Origin: Calditrichota bacterium
GTDB taxonomy: Bacteria; Calditrichota; Calditrichia; RBG-13-44-9; J042
Direction of reading: 5' to 3'
Assembly: GCA_013150955.1 (NCBI GenBank)
Contig: JAADJD010000002.1
Coordinates: forward strand, 130,705-194,704
Length of the DNA: 64,000 nucleotides
The notes below the pieces were generated by a model that had not been told where the DNA came from, ran no database searches, and saw only the letters and a program-made list of their open reading frames with translations. Made by a program: the position numbers and the translations under genes. Below are positions 1 through 9,590 of the stretch, piece by piece (position 1 is the stretch's first letter; each line of letters starts with the position of its first letter).

Positions 1-1
1 G

Positions 2-1531
2 AACTTTATTTTAAAGGCCTGCATTTTTGCGACCGGATTGTCCGGCATTGTGGCAGAGTACGTCATGTCCACATTAGCCAGTTACCTGCTGGGCAATACG
101 GTGCTGCAATGGACGCTGATTGTGTCCTTCATGTTGTTTGCGATGGGCCTGGGCAGTCGATTCAGCCGCTTTATCCCTGACCGTTACCTGCTGGATGCAT
201 TTATCGTTACCGAATTTGTCCTCTCCATTCTGACCGCCGGTAGTGCATCCCTGACTTACCTCCTGTCGGCTTATGTGCAGGATATCTGGATCTTCATTTA
301 CTTCATTGCCATTACCATCGGGGTGCTGATCGGGTTTGAAATTCCCCTGGCCACCCGTTTGAATGATTTTTTTGAGGAACTGCGCATCAACATCAGCACG
401 GTGATGGAAAAAGATTACTACGGTGCCCTGCTGGGGGGATTGTTGTTCGCATTTGTGGCCTTGCCGCATCTGGGATTAACCTACACCCCGATTATTCTGG
501 GCATGATCAATTTCCTGGTGGCTGCGGCGCTTTTCATGCAATTTCGTCAGCATCTGGTGCGCTTGCGGACTCTGACCGCCGGATTGGTGATGGTGCCGTT
601 AATCATCGGGTTTGTTGCCATTGCGGCACAACCGATTGTGCTCTACGGGGAACAGCGGAAGTACATGGACAAAATCATCTACCGGGAACAAACCCCCTAT
701 CAGCGAATTGTGATCACCCAGTGGAAGGACTATTTCTGGCTGTATCTGGATGGGAACGAACAGTTCAGCACGTATGATGAAGAGCGGTACCACGAGCCGC
801 TGGTTCATCCGGCCATGCAGGCGGCCGTGGCCAGGGAGCGGGTGCTGGTTCTGGGAGGGGGAGATGGACTGGCCGTGCGGGAGGTGCTGAAATATCCCGA
901 AGTGAACGAAATTGTCCTGGTGGATATCGATCCCGCCATCACCCGACTGGCGGCCACGCATCCGGTGCTCACCGCCATCAATCAGAATGCCCTGAATCAC
1001 CCCAAAGTTACCGTCATTAACCAGGACGCTTACGTGTACCTGAAAGAAAGCAAAAGCCTGTACGATGTGATCATCATCGATCTTCCGGATCCCAAGTCTG
1101 TTCAGCTGGCCCGACTGTATTCGGTGGAATTTTACCGGTTGTGTCGGCGGCATTTGTCCAACGGGGGTACCCTGGTCACCCAGGCCACCAGCCCTTTCTT
1201 TGCCCGCAAGGCCTTCCTGTCCATTTTGAAGACCATCCGCGCAGCCGGATTTACCGCAGTGCCCTACCGCAATCACATTCCCACTCTGGGGGAATGGGGA
1301 TGGGTTGTGGGCATCAATCGCCCGGACATGGATACCGCCGCCTTCAAACAATATTTGATGACCCGCCGTTTCGACACCGTTCCCACCCGGTTCCTCAATC
1401 AGGAAGCCATGCAACGCATGCTGCTCTTTGGTAAAAACGAACTGGATGGACTGGAAGAGGTGGACATTACCAATCAGATGGGACTGAAAGTTTACCAGTA
1501 TTATTTGAAAGGCGACTGGGATCTGTATTGA
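2..1531 (+). CDS. Spermidine synthase-like protein with N-terminal membrane domain (5'-truncated by window edge)
   Basis: Frame is open from base 2; N-terminal TM segments, then a methyltransferase-fold aminopropyltransferase domain (VLVLGGGDGLAVREVLKYPEVNEIVLVDIDP, DVIIIDLPDP). Confidence 0.85.
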   Translation, partial: NFILKACIFATGLSGIVAEYVMSTLASYLLGNTVLQWTLIVSFMLFAMGLGSRFSRFIPDRYLLDAFIVTEFVLSILTAGSASLTYLLSAYVQDIWIFIYFIAITIGVLIGFEIPLATRLNDFFEELRINISTVMEKDYYGALLGGLLFAFVALPHLGLTYTPIILGMINFLVAAALFMQFRQHLVRLRTLTAGLVMVPLIIGFVAIAAQPIVLYGEQRKYMDKIIYREQTPYQRIVITQWKDYFWLYLDGNEQFSTYDEERYHEPLVHPAMQAAVARERVLVLGGGDGLAVREVLKYPEVNEIVLVDIDPAITRLAATHPVLTAINQNALNHPKVTVINQDAYVYLKESKSLYDVIIIDLPDPKSVQLARLYSVEFYRLCRRHLSNGGTLVTQATSPFFARKAFLSILKTIRAAGFTAVPYRNHIPTLGEWGWVVGINRPDMDTAAFKQYLMTRRFDTVPTRFLNQEAMQRMLLFGKNELDGLEEVDITNQMGLKVYQYYLKGDWDLY

Positions 1532-1780
1532 ACCCAAATAATGCAAGAAACCACGAATCACGCGAATGAGTTCGAATCATATCAACAAAATAACGAATGT
1601 ATCCGGGAAAACGTTTTTATCCAGATAGAATCAAGTGCATTTTAATTCGTTTCATTCGTGGTTCTCATGCATAATCTGGGATTATTTATGTTAATTCGTG
1701 TAATTCGTAGGCTATTGCATAATCTGGGATTATTAGTGTTCATTCGTGCAATTCGTGATCTTCTGCATAACCTGGGTTGA
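1531..1780. repeat. Dispersed near-palindromic intergenic repeat, copy A (one left arm, core, three right-arm-like units)
   Basis: AACCCAAATAATGCAagAAACCACGAATCACGCGAATGA ... three successive ATTCGTG-(n)-GCATAAnCTGGG arms. Confidence 0.8.
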
Positions 1781-2105
1781 AACGCTGACGGGCTGAAAAA
1801 GCAAGTCGTTTATGTGACTGTGCATCCGTCTGACAGGACGTCCGAATTGGGAAACCATTTTCACCAGGAAATTTTTCCATTATATTTTGAAGCATCGTTT
1901 TGGGAACGGAGCAAAATCTGCGGGAATCGGGAACGTCTGGACATTGGGTGAGAAGGAAACGTAAGGGCAGAGGGGCGCGAATGCAGATCGTTCTGGTGCC
2001 GTTCAACAGTTCCCGGTAGTGAAACGGATTCCTTCTTTTTCAGGGTTGGGGCTCTGGCGTAGCTTTTGACCACGGTTCCGTAACGGTTATTGAATGTAAC
2101 GGAAA

Positions 2106-3167
2106 ATGAAGCGCATGGGGCGTAGGATGTTCCGAACACTGGCCAAAATGATTTCGGATTTTGTGTATTTTGCGCGCCACGAAAACCTGGGGCGTCTGTT
2201 CCTTTTGATTCTGCTCCTGATCGTGGTCAGCACCATTGGACTGTACCTGTTTGAACCCGACATTACCATCTTCAATGCCATCTGGTGGAGCATCGTGACT
2301 TTGACCACCGTGGGATACGGCGATATTACCCCCACCACCACGGGAGGGCGCATCATTGGCATTTTCATCATGTTTCTGGGAATTGGTTTGCTGGGGACAT
2401 TCACCGCTACTGTGGCCAGTTTTTTTGTGGAGAAAAAAATGAAGGAAGAAAAAGGGATGAAATCGTTCGATTTTGAAGATCACGTTATCCTGTGTGGCTG
2501 GAATTTCCGCGCCCGAGAAATTCTGGAAGAATTCCGCAACGATCCCCGAATGGCTACCAAACCGGTCATTTTAATTGCAAATATCGATTCCAAACCGGTG
2601 GATGACGACCGGTTGTATTTCATCCAGGGCGAGGTGACCGAAGATACCCTGACGCGAGCCAATTTATCCCACGCCAGTTCTGTGGTTATTCTGGGAGACG
2701 ATACCCTGGACGAAACCTCGCGAGATGCCAAGGTGGTGCTTTCCGTTCTAACCGTGGAAAGCCTGAATCCCAACGTGTATACCGTGGTCGAATTATCCAC
2801 CGAGGAAAATATTAAACATTGCCAGCGCGCCCATGCAGACGAGATCATCGTGGGGAGTGAGTTCAGTGCCCGATTGCTGGCCCGCGCAACCATGGATCAT
2901 GGCATCAGCAAGGTCATCTCGGAATTGTTGAGTGCCCGTCTGGGGAACGATCTGTACAAAATTCCCGCAACAGAGGAGATGATTGGACAGGCCTTTCTGG
3001 AGGTCATGACCCGGTTAAAACGGGAGAAAAACAGCATTGCGCTGGGAATCCATCACGCGGATGGTACTGTGGTTACCAATCCTCCCTCGGATCAGATAAT
3101 TCAGGAGGGAGATGAAATCATCGTCATCACGCTGAAACATGAATCCGGAGGTGCCTCCGGGGCATAA
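2106..3167 (+). CDS. Two-TM potassium channel with C-terminal RCK/TrkA-N domain
   Basis: Selectivity filter TLTTVGYGD; Rossmann-type segment HVILCGWNFRAREILEEF followed by a TrkA-C-like tail. Confidence 0.88.
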   Translation: MKRMGRRMFRTLAKMISDFVYFARHENLGRLFLLILLLIVVSTIGLYLFEPDITIFNAIWWSIVTLTTVGYGDITPTTTGGRIIGIFIMFLGIGLLGTFTATVASFFVEKKMKEEKGMKSFDFEDHVILCGWNFRAREILEEFRNDPRMATKPVILIANIDSKPVDDDRLYFIQGEVTEDTLTRANLSHASSVVILGDDTLDETSRDAKVVLSVLTVESLNPNVYTVVELSTEENIKHCQRAHADEIIVGSEFSARLLARATMDHGISKVISELLSARLGNDLYKIPATEEMIGQAFLEVMTRLKREKNSIALGIHHADGTVVTNPPSDQIIQEGDEIIVITLKHESGGASGA

Positions 3168-3171
3168 TCGC

Positions 3172-4323
3172 ATGAACCAGGAACAGTCCACCAGAAAGCG
3201 AACCATTTTCATCATTGCCGGAGAGGCCTCCGGGGATCGTCACGCTGCCGACCTGGTGCAGGCGTTATTGACGCTTCAACCCGAATGGCGTTTTACCGGC
3301 ATCGGTGGAGATCGGATGCAGCAGGCGGGAGTGGAACTGATATATCACCTGTCCCAGCTGGCATTTCTGGGCATTGCGGAAGTGATTCGTCATTTGCCCA
3401 CCATTTTACGGGTGCAGAAGGGCGTCCGGCGGCGACTGGAAGCCGGGGTAGATGCGGTGATTCTGGTGGACTATCCTGGATTTAATCTGCACATTGCCCG
3501 AATGGCCCATGGGATGGGCATTCCGGTGATCTACTACATCTGTCCGCAGCTCTGGGCCTGGGGACAAAAACGGGTTGAAAAGATCCGTAAATATGTGGAT
3601 TTGCCGCTGGTAATCTTCAAGTTTGAAGAATCCTTTTTTGCCCGCTTTGGGATTCAGGCACACTGGGTGGGACATCCGCTGGTGGATCAGTTGACCCATC
3701 TGTTGCCTGAGGAAGCATTCCGAGAAAAATATGGTCTTGCACCAGATCAACGAATTATTGCCCTGCTACCAGGATCCCGTGAGATGGAGGTGCGGCAGTT
3801 GCTTCCGGTGATGATTGCTGCCGTCCAGGAGCTGGCACGAACCCACCGGATTGTCCCGATTGTTGGAAAACCGGAGCATCTGGAAATGGCGTTTTACCGA
3901 CAGCTGGTACCGGATTCCATTCGGATCATTGATCAGGATGTGCATGCTTTGATGAAACATGCCCACTTTGCGCTGGTTGCCAGTGGCACAGCCACTCTGG
4001 AGCTGGGGTATTTGCAAACGCCCATGGTGGTGATGTATCGGGTGGCGCCGCTCACCTATTATCTGGGACGGTTGTTAATCCAGCTGGATCATATCGCGCT
4101 GGCCAACATTGTTGCCGGGAAGCCTGTGGTACCGGAATTAATCCAACACCATTTAACGGTAGAACGAGTACAACAGTATGCCCGCAAGTATCTGGAAGAT
4201 GAACGTTATTATATCGCGGTCAAATCCGGTCTGGCTTCCATTCCCGAGGTGCTGGGCCCCCCCGGTGCCAGTGAACGGGCCGCCCGCCGAATTGTTGACT
4301 TCTTAAATCGTTCGCTTACCTGA
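3172..4323 (+). CDS. lpxB: Lipid-A-disaccharide synthase
   Basis: IIAGEASGDRHAADLVQAL, ICPQLWAWGQKRV, LLPGSREMEV, SGTATLELGYLQTPMVVMYR; start taken at internal ATG 3172 (ORF opens at 3139). Confidence 0.92.
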   Translation: MNQEQSTRKRTIFIIAGEASGDRHAADLVQALLTLQPEWRFTGIGGDRMQQAGVELIYHLSQLAFLGIAEVIRHLPTILRVQKGVRRRLEAGVDAVILVDYPGFNLHIARMAHGMGIPVIYYICPQLWAWGQKRVEKIRKYVDLPLVIFKFEESFFARFGIQAHWVGHPLVDQLTHLLPEEAFREKYGLAPDQRIIALLPGSREMEVRQLLPVMIAAVQELARTHRIVPIVGKPEHLEMAFYRQLVPDSIRIIDQDVHALMKHAHFALVASGTATLELGYLQTPMVVMYRVAPLTYYLGRLLIQLDHIALANIVAGKPVVPELIQHHLTVERVQQYARKYLEDERYYIAVKSGLASIPEVLGPPGASERAARRIVDFLNRSLT

Positions 4324-4412
4324 ATAATACCCACACGCTAAAATTTTTTAATGTTTTTTCATTTTTCATTTTATTGCGTAATTTTCCTTCTGACACAAGG
4401 AAAGCAAGTTCA

Positions 4413-5036
4413 ATGATTCGGATTGAAGCGCGTGACCTCCAGAAACAATTCAACGACCGCCTCATCTTTTCCCAGATCAATTTTTCCTTACAATCCGGTG
4501 AATCCCTGGCCATTACCGGGCCCAATGGTTCGGGAAAAACCACCCTGGTGCGGATCATTTCCGGATTGATTTCCCCGACCAGCGGACAAATCACCTATCA
4601 CATCAATGGTCGAACCTATGCGCCTCACGAAGTGTATGGGGTGATTGGCTTGGTGGGGCCCTATTTGCAGCTGTATTTGAATCTAACGGCCTGGGAGAAT
4701 CTGGAATTCTTCAGCCGGATTCGCGGGGTACCGGTGGATAAATCGCGGTTAAAGCGACTGATGGCCCATTTTGGGCTGGCCGGACGGGAACTGGACTTGC
4801 TGAAAACCTTTTCGTCGGGCATGTTGCAGCGAATGAAGTACGTGGTGGCTTTGATTCATCAGCCGGAAGTGTTGCTGGTAGATGAGCCCACTTCCAATCT
4901 GGATGAAGAGGGTAGCGAAACGGTTTACCAATTACTGGAAGAACAACAAAAGGATAAAATCTTAATTGTGGCGACCAATGAACCTGAGGAAATCCGCTTT
5001 GGAAGAAAACGTGTGGACGTTACTGGTCAAAAGTAA
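4413..5036 (+). CDS. ccmA: ABC transporter ATP-binding protein, heme exporter CcmA-like
   Basis: Walker A GPNGSGKTT, signature FSSGMLQRMK, Walker B VLLVDEPTSNLD; heads a ccm operon. Confidence 0.85.
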   Translation: MIRIEARDLQKQFNDRLIFSQINFSLQSGESLAITGPNGSGKTTLVRIISGLISPTSGQITYHINGRTYAPHEVYGVIGLVGPYLQLYLNLTAWENLEFFSRIRGVPVDKSRLKRLMAHFGLAGRELDLLKTFSSGMLQRMKYVVALIHQPEVLLVDEPTSNLDEEGSETVYQLLEEQQKDKILIVATNEPEEIRFGRKRVDVTGQK

Positions 5037-5682
5037 TATTATTTTTCAAAAAGATTTTCACCTGGAATTTCGCACGCGATATGCCATTAATGCCATCATT
5101 TTATTTGCGGTAATCAGTTTGACCGCCGTGAGCTTTTCCATTGGCCCCATGCAACTGGATCCCCCCATTCAATCGGCCATGTTGTGGATCATCATTTTTT
5201 TCTCGGCCATGTCCGGGTTGGCCCACATTTTCGTACGCGAGGAAGAGCAGCAAACCTCCGATACCCTGCGGCTGGTCGCACCCCCGACGGCCATCTTTCT
5301 GGGCAAGTGGGTCTTCAATGTGGTTCTTCTTTTTTCGCTGGAAATCATTGTCATTCCCTTATACATTGCTCTCTTAAACGTGGATGTTCAGGGTATGGGA
5401 GCGTTTTTGACCATCATTATACTGGGCAGCGTTGGCCTGGCGTCGATAGGAACAATCATGGCGGCAATTGTGGCCCAGGCCAGTACCCGCGGCGCCTTAT
5501 TTGCGGTGCTCAGCTTTCCGCTTTCCATTCCTGTCCTGCGTTCGGCCATTCAGGGCACCTGGACGGCCATTCAGGGTGGGGGACTGGCGGACTGTCTGGC
5601 AGACATTCAATTGCTGTTTTCGTTTACGGTGGTCATTTTAACCAGCTCCATTATGCTGTTTGAATTTATCTGGAGGAAATAG
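4966..5682 (+). CDS. ccmB: Heme exporter protein CcmB-like permease
   Basis: Multi-TM protein between ccmA and ccmC; FFSAMSGLAHIFVREEEQQTSDTLRLVAPP resembles CcmB; true start probably downstream of 4966. Confidence 0.85.
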   Translation: MWRPMNLRKSALEENVWTLLVKSNIIFQKDFHLEFRTRYAINAIILFAVISLTAVSFSIGPMQLDPPIQSAMLWIIIFFSAMSGLAHIFVREEEQQTSDTLRLVAPPTAIFLGKWVFNVVLLFSLEIIVIPLYIALLNVDVQGMGAFLTIIILGSVGLASIGTIMAAIVAQASTRGALFAVLSFPLSIPVLRSAIQGTWTAIQGGGLADCLADIQLLFSFTVVILTSSIMLFEFIWRK

Positions 5683-5684
5683 TC

Positions 5685-6344
5685 ATGAAACGGGATTGGT
5701 GGAAATGGTTACTGGGCATCTGGATGACGGTCATGATTCTGGGAGCCTTTTTGTACACGCCGGTGGCAAAGGGTCTGGGACAGACCACGCGGGTGCTCTA
5801 TTTTCATGTACCTTCAGCATGGGTGGCAACGCTTTCTTTCTTCATTTCGGCGCTCTACAGCATTCGCTATCTGCAAAAACAAAATATCGTGTACGACATC
5901 TGGGCGGCTTCCTCGGCACAAATTGGGTTCATGTTCACCGTGCTGGCAACGGTTACGGGCTCCATCTGGGCAAAAGAAATCTGGCAGTCCTACTGGAACT
6001 GGGATCCGCGCGAGACCTCAATCTTCGTCCTGCTGCTCATTTACGCGGCTTACTTTGCGCTGCGTTCGGCCATTGAAGAAAAGAATCAGAAGGCGCGGCT
6101 GGCTGCGGTGTATTCCATCCTGGCTTTTGTGACCGTTCCTTTTCTGGTGTTTGTCATCCCCAGAATCTACGATTCCCTGCATCCAGATCCGCTGATCAAT
6201 CCAGAACGAAAGATTAAAATGGATCCGCGCATGTTGCAGGTGTTTCTGGGATCGCTGTTTGGATTTACCGTGCTGTTTTACTGGATCCTGCGGATTAAAA
6301 CGGAGATTGAGTTTCTTAAACTAAAACTAAGCAAACGGATGTAA
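5685..6344 (+). CDS. ccmC: Cytochrome c biogenesis protein CcmC
   Basis: WWD-type motif TGSIWAKEIWQSYWNWDPRETS, six TM segments. Confidence 0.93.
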   Translation: MKRDWWKWLLGIWMTVMILGAFLYTPVAKGLGQTTRVLYFHVPSAWVATLSFFISALYSIRYLQKQNIVYDIWAASSAQIGFMFTVLATVTGSIWAKEIWQSYWNWDPRETSIFVLLLIYAAYFALRSAIEEKNQKARLAAVYSILAFVTVPFLVFVIPRIYDSLHPDPLINPERKIKMDPRMLQVFLGSLFGFTVLFYWILRIKTEIEFLKLKLSKRM

Positions 6345-6356
6345 AAGGAGAACGTT

Positions 6357-6566
6357 ATGTGGCACATCATCGGGATGTACATGCTGAATGTTCTGGGCAT
6401 GTTAATGCAGCCGGAAACCAAACCGGTGGGGCAGAATATTTACGTGGTACTGGCCGTCACTTTGATTGTCTGGCTGGGTGTGTTTTTCTTCTTAATTTAC
6501 CTGGATCGTCAATTGAAACAGGTTAAACAAAAGGTGGAGTGGCAGGAAGGCGAAGAAAAAAAATAA
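6357..6566 (+). CDS. Small single-TM protein, CcmD-like by size and position
   Basis: 69 aa, one TM helix followed by a charged tail (IYLDRQLKQVKQKVEW), between ccmC and ccmE. Confidence 0.6.
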   Translation: MWHIIGMYMLNVLGMLMQPETKPVGQNIYVVLAVTLIVWLGVFFFLIYLDRQLKQVKQKVEWQEGEEKK

Positions 6567-6631
6567 ACCTGGAAATCTGCCCCTGAATGGGCGTTAATAT
6601 TTTAAGAACCAAAATGTAGGAGAAGTCGACC

Positions 6632-7015
6632 ATGCGTCCTAAATATATAGTCGGTATTGGCATCATTCTGGTGTTCATTGCCTTTGCCGGTCTGAAGCTC
6701 AAACAGTCGTTCACGCCCTATGTCTCCCTTCAGGAGGCAAAGCGAACCGGCGGGGTGGTGCAGGTAAAAGGAACTCGCATCCCCGGTTCAGAAAGGTATG
6801 ACTATGAGAAAAAAGTGTTCATTTTCGAAATGAAGGACACCACCGGAGAGGTTTTTAAGGTGGTTTATCATGGTGTGAAACCCTCCAATTTTGAGCAGGC
6901 CATGGAAGTGGTAGCCATTGGGGCCTACCGGAATGGTGTGTTTGAGGCCAACCAGCTGCTAATCAAGTGCCCATCTAAATATCAGGCGGAAGAATCGAAA
7001 GGGGTACAGTCATGA
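6632..7015 (+). CDS. ccmE: Cytochrome c maturation heme chaperone CcmE, CxxxY variant
   Basis: N-terminal TM plus OB-like domain (VYHGVKPSNFEQAMEVVAIGAYRNGVFEANQLLIKCPSKYQ); heme-attachment motif reads CPSKY instead of HxxxY. Confidence 0.9.
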   Translation: MRPKYIVGIGIILVFIAFAGLKLKQSFTPYVSLQEAKRTGGVVQVKGTRIPGSERYDYEKKVFIFEMKDTTGEVFKVVYHGVKPSNFEQAMEVVAIGAYRNGVFEANQLLIKCPSKYQAEESKGVQS

Positions 7016-9234
7016 TTATTGGATTCATGAGTATAACCGTTGCCTTTGTGGCCTCCGTGGTGGCCATCGTGGCCTATTATTTTTATCATCGCGATCGCAC
7101 CCCGGAGATGCTGCAGCTGGCAAACCGCAGTTTTTACCTGATGAGTGCCGGAATCATTTTTGCTTCCGGCTTGTTGATGTACTACATCATGACCCACCGT
7201 TTTGATGTAAATTATGTCTACAGTTACTCCTCCCGCAGCCTGTCCTGGGATTACCTGATGTCCACTTTCTGGGCAGGGCAGGAGGGTACCTTTTTGCTCT
7301 GGCTGTTTTATGGCGTGATTTACGGAATAATCTTAATTCGCCGGGTAGGGAAGGATCAGCCCCTGGTGCTGGTCTTCTTTACGCTGGTGCAGGCCTACAT
7401 TTTGCTCATCCTGCTGAAAAAGAACCCTTTTGCCATGGTGTGGCACGTGCACGAAGAGGCCCCCGTTGGATTTGTTCCCAGGGATGGGGCGGGATTGAAT
7501 CCATTGCTGATTAATCCCTGGATGCGGGTGCATCCGCCTACGCTGTTTCTGGGCTACTCCTCGGCCATGGTGCTGTTTGCCTTTGCCATGGCGGCCATGA
7601 TCAATAAGGATTTCCATGGGTGGATTAAACACGTGCGACCCTGGGCGGTTTTTGTGGCCATGTCCCTGGGGGCCGGAATCATTCTGGGCGGCTATTGGGC
7701 CTACATTACCCTGGGCTGGGGTGGTTACTGGGCCTGGGATCCGGTCGAAAACGCCTCCCTGGTGCCCTGGCTCCTCAGTGCGGTGCTGGTGCATGGGATC
7801 ATCATCCAGAGCCGAATAAAGGGACTGGTGAAAACCAATCTCTTTGTGGCCGGTCTGACCTTCATCACCGTGCTCTGGGGATCTTTCCTCACGCGTTCCG
7901 GTGTTTTAACTGATTTTTCCGTCCATTCATTTGCCGAATCCGGATTGAATATTTATCTGATCCTGATGGTCTTGCTGTTTACCGCCCTGTTCTTGTTTGT
8001 GTTCTTCCGGGAAACCCGCGGTGTGGAAAGTCCCCGATTTACCGATGCCTTCCTGACCCGGGAAACCCTCATCTTTGTGGGAATGATGACCCTGTTCGTG
8101 ACCAGTATTCTGGTTTTGGTCGCGACCTCATCGCCCATCTATACGGGATTGTTTGGGAATCCCGCCAGCGTATCGGCAGAATATTACAACCAGGTAATCA
8201 TTCCCATTGCGGTGTTTATGATTGTTGCGCTGGCACTGGCACCCATGCTGGGATGGAAAGTGGCCCGCATCCGCGATTGGGCCACGATTATTAAAGCCGC
8301 CATCGTTGCCATGGTGACGACCCTTGTGGGGATCGTTCTGGGATTGCGGGACTGGATTTCCATCACCCTGCTGCTGCTGTCCATGTTTGCCTTTGTGACC
8401 AACGGGGTATTCATTTATCGATTCATGCGGAAGAATTTCATGAAATCCGGAGCCTATCTGGCCCATGTGGGACTGGCGTTGATGGTTATCGGAATCGTCA
8501 TTTCCTCCATTTACGATCGCAGCGAACGGGTGAGCCTGCCCAAGGGAGAATTCCAGAAAACCAGTCTGGGAATTGAATTGAAGTTTGAAGGATTCGTGCC
8601 ACAGCCCGATGGCCGCGACATGGTGAAATTAATCGTGCGCACGCCGGAAGGCGAAGAATACGAAGCCTATCCGCTTTTCTATTACAGCGACTACAACCAG
8701 AGCTACATGGCTTCCCCCGACGTGAAAAGCAGCTTGACCAAGGATATTTACATTGAACCGTTTTCCTTTACACCGGGGGAACTGCTAAGCGAGCGGGAAA
8801 TCACGCTGGATCAGAACGAATCGGAAGAAATTGGCGATTTGCGGGTGGAATTTACCCGCTTTGATGTGGCCATGGGTTCCGATAAGCAGGTGGTCAAAGC
8901 CAAGTTGAAAGTTGCCCGCAAGGAAAACAATTACTGGAAGGAATATGAAATTTCACCGGCCATTTACATGCAGCCGGGTGGCGGTATGAAGCGGGAAGAA
9001 GTGGCGCTGCCGGGAACGGATTATCGCTTTTATCTGAAATCAGTGGATGCAACCTCCAAGCGGATCCAGCTGGCCATTAAAATGGGAAATGATGAGGAAC
9101 AGAAGGACACCATGGCGGTAGAAGTCCGCGAAAAACCGATGATGGCAGTGCTGTGGCTGGGCACCATTTTGTTAATCGGTGGTATTTTGATGGTGCTTGT
9201 GGATCAGGTAAAAAGCCGGCGCCGTGCCCGTTAA
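7012..9234 (+). CDS. ccmF: Cytochrome c heme lyase subunit CcmF
   Basis: WWD motif GGYWAYITLGWGGYWAWDPVENASLVPWL; HPPTLFLGYSS; many TM segments. Confidence 0.95.
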   Translation: MIIGFMSITVAFVASVVAIVAYYFYHRDRTPEMLQLANRSFYLMSAGIIFASGLLMYYIMTHRFDVNYVYSYSSRSLSWDYLMSTFWAGQEGTFLLWLFYGVIYGIILIRRVGKDQPLVLVFFTLVQAYILLILLKKNPFAMVWHVHEEAPVGFVPRDGAGLNPLLINPWMRVHPPTLFLGYSSAMVLFAFAMAAMINKDFHGWIKHVRPWAVFVAMSLGAGIILGGYWAYITLGWGGYWAWDPVENASLVPWLLSAVLVHGIIIQSRIKGLVKTNLFVAGLTFITVLWGSFLTRSGVLTDFSVHSFAESGLNIYLILMVLLFTALFLFVFFRETRGVESPRFTDAFLTRETLIFVGMMTLFVTSILVLVATSSPIYTGLFGNPASVSAEYYNQVIIPIAVFMIVALALAPMLGWKVARIRDWATIIKAAIVAMVTTLVGIVLGLRDWISITLLLLSMFAFVTNGVFIYRFMRKNFMKSGAYLAHVGLALMVIGIVISSIYDRSERVSLPKGEFQKTSLGIELKFEGFVPQPDGRDMVKLIVRTPEGEEYEAYPLFYYSDYNQSYMASPDVKSSLTKDIYIEPFSFTPGELLSEREITLDQNESEEIGDLRVEFTRFDVAMGSDKQVVKAKLKVARKENNYWKEYEISPAIYMQPGGGMKREEVALPGTDYRFYLKSVDATSKRIQLAIKMGNDEEQKDTMAVEVREKPMMAVLWLGTILLIGGILMVLVDQVKSRRRAR

Positions 9235-9322
9235 CCGTTTGGCAACAGGGAGATTGTGCCAGATAGCAAATGGGTGGACAGGTTTGCTAATAACGGCTGG
9301 ATCGCGAAAAGGACTTTACCAC

Positions 9323-9354
9323 AAGAAAGGGGATGGGCTGCCATCCCCTTTCTT
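9323..9354 (+). terminator. Candidate terminator after ccm operon
   Basis: Perfect 14-bp stem AAGAAAGGGGATGG-GCTG-CCATCCCCTTTCTT. Confidence 0.7.
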
Positions 9355-9420
9355 AATTTGTTGCGATTCATGAATTTTGAAGAAACCCACCGCATCTTGC
9401 TTTCAACCAAAAAATGCATG

Positions 9421-9589
9421 AAACCCAAATCATGCAATCAACCACGAATCACGTGAATGAATCCTAAAAATATCAATAAAATAGCGATTAAATCCCGGAT
9501 CACATTTTTCACCCGGATATAATCAAACGGATTTTATTGTTTTTGTTCGCGTTAATTCGTGTAATTCGTGGTTTCATGCAGAATCCGGA
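9421..9589. repeat. Dispersed near-palindromic intergenic repeat, copy B
   Basis: AAACCCAAATCATGCAATCAACCACGAATCACGTGAATGAA ... GTTAATTCGTGTAATTCGTGGTTTCATGCAGAATCCGG. Confidence 0.8.
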
Positions 9590-9590
9590 T

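Noticed and set aside
599-1561. Long minus-strand ORFs opposite strong genes (e.g. 599-1561, 17738-18562, 32538-33563, 13842-14408)
   Set aside because: They are antisense shadows of well-supported plus-strand genes, low-complexity His/Gln/Gly-rich and without recognisable domains.
5184-5663. Alternative plus-frame ORFs inside ccmB/ccmC (5141-5377, 5184-5663, 5660-6076)
   Set aside because: Out-of-frame overlaps with clear CcmB and CcmC coding sequence; no domain support.
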